A model generated the notes under the pieces. It was not told where the DNA came from and did no database searches. It saw only the letters and a program-made list of their open reading frames with translations. From JANXQG01 sp037147235 (GTDB lineage: Bacteria; Planctomycetota; Planctomycetia; Pirellulales; Thermoguttaceae): a stretch of DNA of 15,116 nucleotides. The stretch lies in contig JBAWVO010000158.1 in NCBI GenBank assembly GCA_037147235.1, positions 1-15,116 on the forward strand. The letters are read 5' to 3'. Within the stretch, counting starts at the first letter, position 1, and every line of letters begins with the position of its first letter. Both the position numbers and the translations under genes were made by a program. Shown piece after piece: positions 6,971 through 13,565 of this stretch.

Positions 6971-7000
6971 AGGGAGGGGGGCGGGTTGCCCCCCTCCTTT
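6971..7000 (+). terminator. Strong GC hairpin with short T run, after the capsid gene
   Basis: A perfect 10-bp stem, GGAGGGGGGC paired with GCCCCCCTCC, closes a 5-nt loop (GGGTT). It extends by two weaker pairs and is followed by TTT. It begins about 10 nt after the capsid stop and ends 11 nt before the next ATG. The T run is short, so it may act as a partial terminator or as a 3' stabiliser that lets the upstream message accumulate. Confidence 0.7.
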
Positions 7001-7011
7001 GGACTCATTTT

Positions 7012-7227
7012 ATGCCTCTCGACACTATGGCTCCCGCCGGGGCCGCACCGGATACCGGCGGAATGGAGAACGTCTCGACTCGACTGGTTTGCCCAGCGTG
7101 CGGCGCGGCGTTCGAGCAAGTCAAAACCGAAGGCGAAGGCGCTGCCGGTGGCGAGGACCAGTCCTGGGAGGACGAACTCCGTCACATGTCCGCTCGCACG
7201 CCTGAAACTGAAGGTCAACCACAATGA
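7012..7227 (+). CDS. Hypothetical 71-aa protein with one CPxCG knuckle
   Basis: The ATG at 7012 lies in the same CATTTTATGCC context as the capsid start, and the stop overlaps the next ATG (ATGA). The N-terminus is Ala/Pro/Gly-rich. Residues 23-33 (TRLVCPACGAA) hold a single CxxC zinc-knuckle-like pair, and the rest is acidic and Gln/Glu-rich. Only one Cys pair is present, so any zinc site would need a dimer or partner. The position after the putative capsid gene suggests a small head-related or late protein, but I do not recognise the family. The frame continues upstream to 6694 inside the capsid gene, which is a shadow. Confidence 0.55.
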   Translation: MPLDTMAPAGAAPDTGGMENVSTRLVCPACGAAFEQVKTEGEGAAGGEDQSWEDELRHMSARTPETEGQPQ

Positions 7228-7628
7228 ATATCACTCTCACGGCCCAAACCATCCCCACGTCGCCCGTCACCCCCCGCGCTGCGGCTCAGGTGATTTTCGA
7301 CAACAACTACGCCAAGCTTTCGATCCTACCTCAAAAGCAAAAACTGGTCATTGCTCTGCTTGGCATGATCCACGCCATCAGTGGAACTACCAACTACGAG
7401 GCCAACCACAGGCTCATGCGGCAAGACGCAAAAGTGTTCCTGGGAGGACTCAGCACACCGCTCGACCTATGGGCGGCGTTGGCGTCCAAAGCGTGGACGC
7501 TGGGAAACACCGCCGATGCGCTCTCATCGGATTTTAACACCATGCTGGCTGAGGCCAAACACCTATCAGAGTTTTCTGAGGAAGAACTGATCCGGTGTTT
7601 CGTCTTTGTTTCACTCACCAAAACCTGA
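7224..7628 (+). CDS. Hypothetical 134-aa late protein
   Basis: The product begins MNITLTAQTIPTSPVTPRAAAQ. It appears mostly alpha-helical from about residue 22 onward (AAQVIFDNNYAKLSIL, KLVIALLGMIHAIS, DLWAALASKAWTLGN, EEELIRCFVFVSL) and contains no obvious metal or catalytic motif. The hydrophobic helices are broken by charged residues, so it is more likely globular than membrane-bound. The ATG overlaps the previous TGA (ATGA), and the next gene starts 3 nt after its stop. It probably belongs to the virion or head-tail block by position, but no family is recognised. Confidence 0.6.
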   Translation: MNITLTAQTIPTSPVTPRAAAQVIFDNNYAKLSILPQKQKLVIALLGMIHAISGTTNYEANHRLMRQDAKVFLGGLSTPLDLWAALASKAWTLGNTADALSSDFNTMLAEAKHLSEFSEEELIRCFVFVSLTKT

Positions 7629-7631
7629 CCT

Positions 7632-7850
7632 GTGGCCTGTGACGCTGCAACTTTGGAAGCTCTGGCCGTTCTCACCAACAAAGAGAGCGGCCTGAGCGAA
7701 CGCGACATCCTCATCTGCACCGCATCGGTCTATGGGACTGCGGCGGGATATGCGGACGCTAAAACGGCGGTCGCGGCGGCGGCTACCAACAAACTGGCGG
7801 GGGTCTCTGAACGTGACCTCCGCGCCATCACCCTTTCACTCCTCTGCTAA
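7632..7850 (+). CDS. Small duplicated protein, copy 1 (MACDAATL, GTG start)
   Basis: The 72-aa product starts at GTG, set by the junction TGACCTGTGGC directly after the previous stop. It contains the same roughly 20-residue segment twice: NKESGLSERDILICTASVY (residues 16-34) and NKLAGVSERDLRAITLSLL (53-71), linked by an Ala-rich stretch. The next gene starts with almost the same eight residues (MACDATTL) and has one more copy of the segment, so the two are paralogues. Small Cys-containing proteins of this MACD/ATL type are found in phage late regions as I recall, but the function is unknown. It is soluble, without signal or membrane segment. Confidence 0.65.
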   Translation: MACDAATLEALAVLTNKESGLSERDILICTASVYGTAAGYADAKTAVAAAATNKLAGVSERDLRAITLSLLC

Positions 7851-7858
7851 TTTGACCT

Positions 7859-8119
7859 ATGGCTTGCGATGCTACCACTTTGATTGCTACGGCAATGGCC
7901 AACGGCTATGGTGCCCTCTCCCAACGCTCCCTTGAAGAATGTATCGTGGCGGCGGCTTGCGCCGGCGGGGGAGGTTCCGGCTCCGTCCTGCAATACGTGA
8001 ACGACCCAAACACCGAAGCCATTACCCCCACCGACATCACCAAACCCGCCTTGGCCTATTCCACCAGTGGCTACGGATCAATCCGACAATGGAACACCAC
8101 GACTCACACTTGGAACTGA
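7859..8119 (+). CDS. Small duplicated protein, copy 2, with Gly-rich linker and C-terminal tail
   Basis: The 86-aa product begins MACDATTLIATAMANG and holds one segment, NGYGALSQRSLEECIVAAA (residues 15-33), related to the two in the previous protein. It then passes through a Gly/Ser linker (GGGGSGS, about 36-42) to a Thr/Asn-rich C-terminus (PALAYSTSGYGSIRQWNTTTHTW) that looks like an adaptor or short fibre element. Its start lies in TGACCTATGGC, nearly the same bases as copy 1. The next gene's ATG is 4 nt after its TGA. Position just before the fibre genes suggests a virion or tail role, which is inference. Confidence 0.65.
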   Translation: MACDATTLIATAMANGYGALSQRSLEECIVAAACAGGGGSGSVLQYVNDPNTEAITPTDITKPALAYSTSGYGSIRQWNTTTHTWN

Positions 8120-8123
8120 CACC

Positions 8124-9470
8124 ATGAAACTGATACCTCTTCTGACGGGATTGTCCCTTTTCCTTTCCCCACTGTTTGCTCGCGCTGGAACCAATACCTT
8201 GGGCGCTCCCGTGCTCCAGGGAACCAACTCCTACTCCGGGGTGAACTTCCTGACCAACTCCGCCAACGTTCTGGCGGGCAATGGGTCTGGTATCACCGGC
8301 CTCACCTCTGTAGTGGCCGTGGCGGCGGGCACCAACATCGTAGCAGTGACCAACGGCCAAGTCGTGACCATCAATGGCACCTCCTACGTGACTCCATCCA
8401 TCACCAACGGTCTGGCCACCACCAACTACGTCAACACGGCCACCAACAACGCCGTCATCAGCGCCAGCAACAACGCCTGGGGTGGTGGAACCATGACCGG
8501 ACCAGTGCTGACTCTATCATCCAGCCAGTTCTCACCCGCTTGGAATGAGTTCGTCACCCGGAGCAATCTCGTCAATTCTCTAACCATCGGCTCCGTCCTC
8601 TATAACGGGTCGCTCACCAACGGTACTAATCCATACACCATGACGAACTACACGTACCAGACCACGATCCCGGCTGACTTCGTTCGGACCTATTCCTCGG
8701 TGGCAGCGGGGAGCTATTGCGGATCAGTGTCGGCTACCAACCTAAGTTCCTTGTCCTCACCAGTAATCTCGACCATATTTTTAAGCGTGAGCAACCTGCA
8801 AGACGCGGCGAGAACCGCCACATTTCACTGCGAGCTTTACTACTCGTCAAATATCTATGTTACCGCCACCCCGCTCACTTGGTATGGGGACTACAATAGC
8901 CAGACCTTCACGGTGGTTGGTGATTCCAAAACTAATACACTGCAAAGCCTATGGACATTCCCTACCGTAGCGTTCGCACCAAACCAAGGGGTTCTGTGGC
9001 GCGTCATCAAACTAGATTCCTATACAGGAAATCAAGCGCCTAACATCCGCGTGTTTGGCGGCACAGCCACACCATCTCAAATCTCATTTAACACGCCAGC
9101 ATCATCATCTGGGGTTGGAATACTATCAGCCAACAACACCTGGACCGGAACCAACACGTTCACAAATCCGATTGTTGCTACAGGTGGCGTAGTCGGAGGA
9201 GTAGCACTGTCAGACCTGCAATCTGCCACAAATATCATAGCCACAAACATTTATGCCAACTTCGTAAGCAATAATATCATTGTCGTTGACACGTCATCTT
9301 CTTTGGTAACTTACATTCTTGATACTTCGTCAACCGCCGTAACACTTTACAAGACCAATGCAGCCTACGACCTTAAAGTTGCTTTCGGCATAACGACTAA
9401 TACAATTTCAGGTGACGGAATATGGGTGGATGCCAGACGTGCTGGATCACAATGGATTGTCAGATGGTAA
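8124..9470 (+). CDS. Exported tail-fibre-like repeat protein
   Basis: The 448-aa product starts with a clear Sec signal peptide, MKLIPLLTGLSLFLSPLFARA, with a likely cut after residue 21. The rest is Asn/Thr/Ser/Gly-rich beta-structure sequence with fibre-type motifs: VLAGNGSGITGLT, AAGTNIVAVTNGQVVTING, NGLATTNYVNTATNN and NTWTGTNTFTNPIVATGGVV. The C-terminus (DGIWVDARRAGSQWIVRW) looks like a folded cap or trimerisation end. The frame extends upstream to 8067, but the ATG at 8124 is chosen because it begins the signal peptide and follows the previous stop by 4 nt. Similar N/T-rich 'GNGSGLTGL' proteins are known to me from fibres and secreted proteins. A signal peptide on a phage fibre is odd, and a secreted adhesin-like product is the alternative. 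Confidence 0.7.
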   Translation: MKLIPLLTGLSLFLSPLFARAGTNTLGAPVLQGTNSYSGVNFLTNSANVLAGNGSGITGLTSVVAVAAGTNIVAVTNGQVVTINGTSYVTPSITNGLATTNYVNTATNNAVISASNNAWGGGTMTGPVLTLSSSQFSPAWNEFVTRSNLVNSLTIGSVLYNGSLTNGTNPYTMTNYTYQTTIPADFVRTYSSVAAGSYCGSVSATNLSSLSSPVISTIFLSVSNLQDAARTATFHCELYYSSNIYVTATPLTWYGDYNSQTFTVVGDSKTNTLQSLWTFPTVAFAPNQGVLWRVIKLDSYTGNQAPNIRVFGGTATPSQISFNTPASSSGVGILSANNTWTGTNTFTNPIVATGGVVGGVALSDLQSATNIIATNIYANFVSNNIIVVDTSSSLVTYILDTSSTAVTLYKTNAAYDLKVAFGITTNTISGDGIWVDARRAGSQWIVRW

Positions 9471-9474
9471 GGAG
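9471..9474 (+). promoter_or_regulatory. Shine-Dalgarno site (GGAG) of the beta-helix gene
   Basis: GGAG lies 8 nt before the ATG at 9483, directly after the TAA of the fibre gene. It is one of the few clear ribosome sites among the plus-strand late genes, most of which have no such match, and it sets the start of the 637-aa protein. Confidence 0.7.
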
Positions 9475-9482
9475 TAATAACT

Positions 9483-11396
9483 ATGAAATACTTTTTTTTA
9501 TTGGAACTGTTGATGTTCTCGCTCGGGGTTGACGCAGCCATGTTCGTTTCAACGAACGCCGGAGGATTCCCAGACTCGGCATCATCTGGACTGTTCTCCG
9601 CTGGGACATCATGGATTGGCGGCGTTGCCCCCAGTGCGGATGGCGATTTCTGGACGATCAAGGGTTCCGTAACGATCATATACGATGTGGACAATTCCGC
9701 CCAGACTAGTGGATGGGGCGGAAACACCACGTCCACGGGCTGTACCAATAATGGAACATTGGTCATGAGCAATGCCTATCCGTGCTATATGAAGATGAAT
9801 GGCTCTTTGTACGGTAGCAACACGGCATCTTGGTTCGTGGGCTCGGCAGCGGCTCCGATCACCAACAGCACTACCAATACTGAGACCTGTATCATCGAAT
9901 TCAAAGCCGGATCATGCGCAATGCCAGGAACCAATACTATTCAATTTTACGGGACCACCAACATGTGGAGTGATTATTTGTACAACGCCACAGCCTCGAA
10001 TGCGAATATCGGCAGTACCAACCTGTTTTTCACCAACACGGTCGTCGGAGTGGCCAGCAACGACGTAATCTACCTCAGCAATCCAGCGATCAGAGCGTTG
10101 GGCGGAAATACTCACATCGTCTATGGGGTGTGGAGCAACTGCATAGTGCTCAACGCAACCGCCGGAACGAACCAGCCTATCGGTCTAACGAACACGTGGT
10201 CTGGCGAATCGTTCGCTGGCGTGGTGAGCGTGAATAATCGCACTAACGCAATGGTCTGCAAGCTAACCCGTCCTATTGTCATTTACCAGCGAACCAAGAT
10301 AACCTCGACCGGTGTTTTTACGGTGTGCAAGACAAACACTTTTATTGGCGTCCGATTCTCGAATTTCGGCCAAGGGCCAATCTATAACTGTACCGGTATC
10401 ACAATCACCTCATGTGTTGGAAACAATAACTCTTCTGGCGGGTTTGCCAGTACCTGTACCGGTGGCACAATTACCTCATGTGTTGGAAACAATAACTCTT
10501 CTGGTGGGATTGCCAATAACTGCAGCGGTATCACAATCACCTCATGTATTGGAAACAATAACTCTTCTGGCGGGATTGCTTATAACTGCTTCGGTAGTAC
10601 AATCACCTCATGTGTTGGAAACAATAACTCTTCTGGCGGGATTGCTTATAACTGCACCGGTATCACAATTACCTCATGTGTTGGAAACAATAACTCTTCT
10701 GGCGGGATTGCCAGTACCTGCAGCGGTATCACAATCACCTCATGTGTTGGAAACAATAACTCTTCTTGCGGGATTGCTTATAGCTGCTTCGGTAGTACAA
10801 TCACCTCATGTGTTGGAAACAATAACTCTTCTGGTGGGATTGCCAATAACTGCAGCGGTATCACAATCACCTCATGCACTAATAATGCTATCCCGGCCTA
10901 CTATCGCAACGGGATGCTTACCATTTTTGGTGGCAATGATTTAAGCATTTCGCCATCCATTCTATCCGCTTACAGTTTTCGCCCATTGGACACAACATGC
11001 ATCAACAGCACCAACTTTTCCAGCGTAGGTGGGACGGCCTTAATTGAAGGCACAAACTCAATCCAGTATTACGTTACGAACGTAAACAATCCAATTCCGG
11101 CATTCGTTTTCGTTTCTCCAAAAAGAAGTATATCGCCAACCGTATGGCTGTGGCTAACTAACAACATCAGCTTCCAGGTAGGCTATGCTGCAACAGGAGC
11201 GTATCCTACAACCTTAACAACCTACAGCAATTCAGTTGCTCCAGGATGGACTAATTTTAGCGTTGCAATTCCTAACGGGCTGACGCTGCAAGCCACATAT
11301 CCGCAAACGCTTTGGGTTATTTGCACAAGTCAAAATCAAAATGGACTTGCTAGAATAACCATCCCGACCGAGTACCAAACCTCAATAATGAAATAA
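9483..11396 (+). CDS. Exported beta-helix repeat protein with seven 22-residue repeats
   Basis: The 637-aa product has a short signal peptide, MKYFFLLELLMFSLGVDA, with a likely cut near residue 18. Residues about 19-300 are Asn/Thr/Ser/Gly-rich and beta-type (SWIGGVAPSADGDFWTIKGSVTIIYDVD resembles the start of a right-handed beta-helix). Residues 303-456 are seven tandem 22-residue units of the form C-x-G-x-T-I-T-S-C-V-G-N-N-N-S-S-G-G-I-A-x-x, with a partial eighth at 457-465. Two Cys per unit would stack as ladders in a 22-residue coil. Residues about 475-637 form a non-repeat C-terminal domain ending TIPTEYQTSIMK. It is preceded by GGAG, 8 nt before the ATG. It may be a fibre or receptor-binding protein or an exported adhesin; no enzymatic motif is visible. 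Confidence 0.75.
   Translation: MKYFFLLELLMFSLGVDAAMFVSTNAGGFPDSASSGLFSAGTSWIGGVAPSADGDFWTIKGSVTIIYDVDNSAQTSGWGGNTTSTGCTNNGTLVMSNAYPCYMKMNGSLYGSNTASWFVGSAAAPITNSTTNTETCIIEFKAGSCAMPGTNTIQFYGTTNMWSDYLYNATASNANIGSTNLFFTNTVVGVASNDVIYLSNPAIRALGGNTHIVYGVWSNCIVLNATAGTNQPIGLTNTWSGESFAGVVSVNNRTNAMVCKLTRPIVIYQRTKITSTGVFTVCKTNTFIGVRFSNFGQGPIYNCTGITITSCVGNNNSSGGFASTCTGGTITSCVGNNNSSGGIANNCSGITITSCIGNNNSSGGIAYNCFGSTITSCVGNNNSSGGIAYNCTGITITSCVGNNNSSGGIASTCSGITITSCVGNNNSSCGIAYSCFGSTITSCVGNNNSSGGIANNCSGITITSCTNNAIPAYYRNGMLTIFGGNDLSISPSILSAYSFRPLDTTCINSTNFSSVGGTALIEGTNSIQYYVTNVNNPIPAFVFVSPKRSISPTVWLWLTNNISFQVGYAATGAYPTTLTTYSNSVAPGWTNFSVAIPNGLTLQATYPQTLWVICTSQNQNGLARITIPTEYQTSIMK
10389..10877 (+). repeat. Seven tandem 66-bp coding repeats plus a partial eighth
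   Basis: Units start at 10389, 10455, 10521, 10587, 10653, 10719 and 10785, with a partial unit at 10851-10877. Codons 5-16 of the unit are nearly invariant at the DNA level, while codons 2, 4 and 19-22 differ and use a small set of alternatives (for example AATAAC, TATAAC, AGTACC). Unit 3-4-5 and unit 6-7-8 share an order of variants, pointing to a 198-bp higher-order duplication. The length is a multiple of three, so gain or loss of units keeps the frame. Confidence 0.95.
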
Positions 11397-11398
11397 CT

Positions 11399-11686
11399 AT
11401 GATTACACTAACACTAACATTCGATATTGACGAAGCCTACATAGACCAAGCTCGAAGCTGCGCTGACTCGATCACCGGCGATGGTTCTGACAATGGCGTC
11501 CAGGCGTGGCTCACCAGCATAGCTCCAGCCGCAATGGCTTGGCAAATACAAGTCGGACAAGACCAGATGAGGCAGAAAGCAGTCTCCGAATCCATAGCGG
11601 TTCAGCAATTAGCTCAGCAGGATAGACTAGATCAACTCAAGCAGGTAATTATTGATAACGGAGGCGGCGTAATCAATAATCCATAG
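11399..11686 (+). CDS. Hypothetical 95-aa protein, Gln-rich helical tail
   Basis: The ATG lies 2 nt after the TAA of the repeat protein (TAACTATG). The N-terminal half (MITLTLTFDIDEAYIDQ) looks beta-alpha. The C-terminal half is Gln/Glu/Ala-rich and probably one long helix or short coiled coil (about residues 50-88). No signal peptide, membrane segment or known motif is visible. It could be a chaperone or accessory of the fibre proteins because of its position directly after them; small fibre-assembly factors commonly sit there. This is inference only. Confidence 0.6.
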   Translation: MITLTLTFDIDEAYIDQARSCADSITGDGSDNGVQAWLTSIAPAAMAWQIQVGQDQMRQKAVSESIAVQQLAQQDRLDQLKQVIIDNGGGVINNP

Positions 11687-11693
11687 GAGAGTT

Positions 11694-11801
11694 ATGCGCA
11701 ACCTCATCACCCTCCTCATTTCGCTGCTTCCCCTGTGCGGGTGGGCGGCGGAGTATCACGTCTATGTGGACAGCAGCGCGGCGGCTGGTGGATACGAATA
11801 A
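11694..11801 (+). CDS. 35-aa signal-peptide protein, probably a truncated beta-helix start
   Basis: AGGAG at 11685-11689 lies 4 nt before the ATG, so a translated start is likely. The product is a clear signal peptide (MRNLITLLISLLPLCGWA) followed by AEYHVYVDSSAAAGGYE and a TAA stop. The sequence YHVYVDSSAAAGG looks like the beginning of a parallel beta-helix or pectate-lyase-like secreted protein ('YYVDsSa..Ggdgs..'), which should run for hundreds of residues. Here it stops after the opening strand. It may be a decayed remnant of a third fibre gene, or a short exported peptide. A nearby second frame (ATGGGCGGTAACGGTCAACC from 11801) encodes GGNGQP, as expected of the missing continuation, which supports a frameshift-type break. 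Confidence 0.45.
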   Translation: MRNLITLLISLLPLCGWAAEYHVYVDSSAAAGGYE

Positions 11802-11838
11802 TGGGCGGTAACGGTCAACCTAAACGTTTACCAGTGAA

Positions 11839-12186
11839 ATGTCACTCGAACCAATTATCGAGAAGATGAACACAAACCGATGGGAGAAATGGCTGGCAGT
11901 GTTTCAGACAATCGCGCTCATGGTGATTTTGCCGTGGGCCACATGGGTCACGTCTCAGATTTTTCAGCACGACGGGCGGGTGATGATGGTGGAGAAGTGG
12001 CAGGAATCTAGGCCGAAATTCGTCACCTCTTCCGAGCAAGAAGCGGCTTTGCTGAGGTCTCAAGAGACGTTGCGTAAAGAGCATGATGATCTGTTTCACG
12101 AGATTCAGATTCGGCTCGACAAGCTGCTGGAAAAACAGCAGGAAATCCGGTTGGAGATTATAAAGCACACTGCCAGAAAACCATGA
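11839..12186 (+). CDS. Membrane-anchored coiled-coil protein, lysis/holin-accessory type
   Basis: The 115-aa product has a short N-terminal helix, one strong transmembrane segment at about residues 17-41 (WLAVFQTIALMVILPWATWVTSQIF), and a long charged helix with heptad character (about 60-110: EEIQ-type Glu/Lys/Arg/Leu pattern, SQETLRKEHDDLFHEIQIRL). This layout matches small phage proteins of the holin-accessory or inner-membrane-spanin class that sit ahead of holins. The stop overlaps the next ATG (ATGA). No peptidase motif is present. Function is inferred from topology and position only. Confidence 0.6.
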   Translation: MSLEPIIEKMNTNRWEKWLAVFQTIALMVILPWATWVTSQIFQHDGRVMMVEKWQESRPKFVTSSEQEAALLRSQETLRKEHDDLFHEIQIRLDKLLEKQQEIRLEIIKHTARKP

Positions 12187-12296
12187 ACGAGGAACCCGGC
12201 AAGATCGGCGGAGGAGTGCTCTGGACGACGATTGGATTGCTCACGTTCCTGGCGGTAATCGCTTGGGCGGTGTGGCGGCAGACGCACGGATTTTGA
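12183..12296 (+). CDS. 37-aa single-span membrane protein
   Basis: The ATG overlaps the TGA of the preceding gene (ATGA). The product begins MNEEPGKIGGGVLWTTIG and has one hydrophobic span (VLWTTIGLLTFLAVIAWAVW, about residues 12-31) with a short basic C-terminal tail (RQTHGF). It lies between a coiled-coil membrane protein and the holin-like gene, so a role in lysis or as a small holin/antiholin partner is plausible. No domain is recognised. Confidence 0.55.
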   Translation: MNEEPGKIGGGVLWTTIGLLTFLAVIAWAVWRQTHGF

Positions 12297-12328
12297 CGGT
12301 GCGATCAACAACAAACGAAAGGCAGATT

Positions 12329-12940
12329 ATGACTGGTAGCTGGAAAACGACGGTATGCGGAATAGTGGCGGCGGTCGGAGGGGTATTGCAAACTGACACC
12401 GGACTGCCCGCATGGGCACTGACGCTCGGTAAATGCCTGGTGGCAATCGGGGTCGGAGGGGTGGGAATCTTCGCCCGCGACAACAACGTGAGCAGCGAGG
12501 CTCTTGGAATTCCAACCAGCCAAGCACCGGCCACGGCAAGGCCCTCAGACGTCACCCTGACGCATCCGATGACGGCCCTGGCCTGGCTCATACTTCCACT
12601 GGCCCTGCTGGCTGGAACCGGTTGTGCCTACGTCACGACCAAGACGGTGAGAGAGCGGCAACTTCCGCCGGCGGTCATCTTTGGACTGGTCGGGACCAAC
12701 AAACTCACCGCCGACCAGGAGCGCATGTTCATCGTGAAGGAAACCGCCAAGACTCGGGCGGTGGCGTTCTTCGAGGCGAAACAGGCCCTGGAGGCCGCGC
12801 AGGCCAAACAGACGGCGACCACTCAAACCAGCGGATTCACCGGCCTGGAACAGACGGCCACGTCGTCAAACCTCACGGCGATCATCGAGGCGGTCGTCAA
12901 GGCGGCTATCTCGGCGGCGGCCAAGAGCGCAGTGCCATAA
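12329..12940 (+). CDS. Fusion of a holin-like segment and a lipoprotein/spanin-like segment
   Basis: The 203-aa product starts at ATG 12329 (weak AAAGG upstream). Residues 1-60 have the look of a small phage holin: KTTVCGIVAAVGGVLQ, then LGKCLVAIGVGGVGIFARDNNVSSE, the last motif being typical of short holin-like phage proteins as I know them. Residues 81-203 look like a separate exported protein in the same frame: MTALAWLILPLALLAGTGCAYVTTKTV, with an imperfect lipobox before Cys, then AVAFFEAKQALEAAQAKQTATTQ and an Ala-rich amphipathic end, like a phage outer-membrane-spanin/lipoprotein tail. An internal ATG at 12569 could start the second part alone, but it has no ribosome site. So one fused protein, or two overlapping products, is possible. 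Confidence 0.6.
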   Translation: MTGSWKTTVCGIVAAVGGVLQTDTGLPAWALTLGKCLVAIGVGGVGIFARDNNVSSEALGIPTSQAPATARPSDVTLTHPMTALAWLILPLALLAGTGCAYVTTKTVRERQLPPAVIFGLVGTNKLTADQERMFIVKETAKTRAVAFFEAKQALEAAQAKQTATTQTSGFTGLEQTATSSNLTAIIEAVVKAAISAAAKSAVP

Positions 12941-12980
12941 CTTCACCAACCGGAGCCACCCCACTCACGGTTGAGCCCCG

Positions 12981-13010
12981 CGCCGGAGGGTTGCGCACGG
13001 CCTTCCGGCG
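12981..13010. terminator. GC-rich hairpin between convergent operons
   Basis: CGCCGGAGG (12981-12989) pairs with CCTTCCGGCG (13001-13010) with one extra base, and is followed by TTTGG. It lies between the last plus-strand late gene (ending 12940) and the end of the minus-strand operon (13044), where a transcription stop is expected. The T run is short, so the call is tentative. Confidence 0.4.
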
Positions 13011-13043
13011 TTTGGACCATATCGAGGATTACCGCAATATGGT

Positions 13044-13565
13044 TCAGAGCAGTTGCAGTTCCCTTTCCATGACCGAACCGGCCAAGACCAAATTAGGCTC
13101 TCCCACGAAAGACGTGATGTCAAACCAAACGAATTCGGTGGCCCCGTCAAAGTTGGACTTCTGACCCCGGCGAATCCTGCGCCCTCCCACCATCTTCTCT
13201 CTGATCAAGTGCGCCCGCCACGCGCTAAAATCCAGCAGCCACCACAAATCAAAACCGGATTCCGAAATATCACTATGACCGTAGAACATCCAATCCCCCC
13301 AACCGTTCACGATCTTCTCAAGCTCCGTCGTGACACCATTGGTCCGAGCGCTTCTGATGGTGAACTCGTTCCCGTATCGGTCCGCAAATCCGGGCCGTCG
13401 AACCCGGCAGGCAATCGTCACTAAATTGGCCCGCAACACCACCAAATCAGCCGCCTCTCGGGTGTCCTGCTCAAAACTTGATACTCCCAACAAATGCGGA
13501 CCCACCAGCCGCTTGATCTCTGGAATGAATTGGTCCGACCACCGACGGTCTTCCTGGTAGCTCAT
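13044..13565 (-). CDS. Conserved phage protein of unknown function (WGDWMFYGHSD)
   Basis: The 173-aa product begins MSYQEDRRWSDQFIPEIKRL and has conserved-looking blocks: TREAADLVVL (35-44), TIACRVRRPGF (50-60), NEFTIRSARTNGVTTELEKI (66-85), GWGDWMFYGHSD (88-99) and FDLWWLLDFSAWRAHLIREK. I recall proteins with this order of blocks in phages and prophages, with no assigned role. The D40...ACRVR spacing is faintly reminiscent of a PD-(D/E)XK nuclease core, but the K is missing. The frame extends to 13583, but the ATG at 13565 is preferred because it overlaps the TGA of the methyltransferase gene (ATGA) and has GGAGG 4 nt upstream. The overlap suggests joint work with the methyltransferase. Confidence 0.65.
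   Translation of the reverse strand: MSYQEDRRWSDQFIPEIKRLVGPHLLGVSSFEQDTREAADLVVLRANLVTIACRVRRPGFADRYGNEFTIRSARTNGVTTELEKIVNGWGDWMFYGHSDISESGFDLWWLLDFSAWRAHLIREKMVGGRRIRRGQKSNFDGATEFVWFDITSFVGEPNLVLAGSVMERELQLL

Noticed and set aside
10389..10877. Diversity-generating retroelement target
   Set aside because: Variable codons are not limited to adenine positions, and no reverse transcriptase or template repeat is visible in the window.
10389..10877. CRISPR array
   Set aside because: The 66-bp period has no unique spacers, keeps a protein frame and shows coding-type variation.
10312..10944. Open 210-aa second plus frame through the repeats (SPHVLETITLLAGL units)
   Set aside because: A 66-bp repeat is a multiple of three, so any frame that is open in one unit stays open in all. 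It lies wholly inside the better-supported beta-helix gene and has no ribosome site.
12433..13164. 243-aa plus frame across the end of the holin/lipoprotein gene and the intergenic hairpin
   Set aside because: It is Arg/Gly/Gln-rich low-quality sequence, overlaps two better genes and has no ribosome site.
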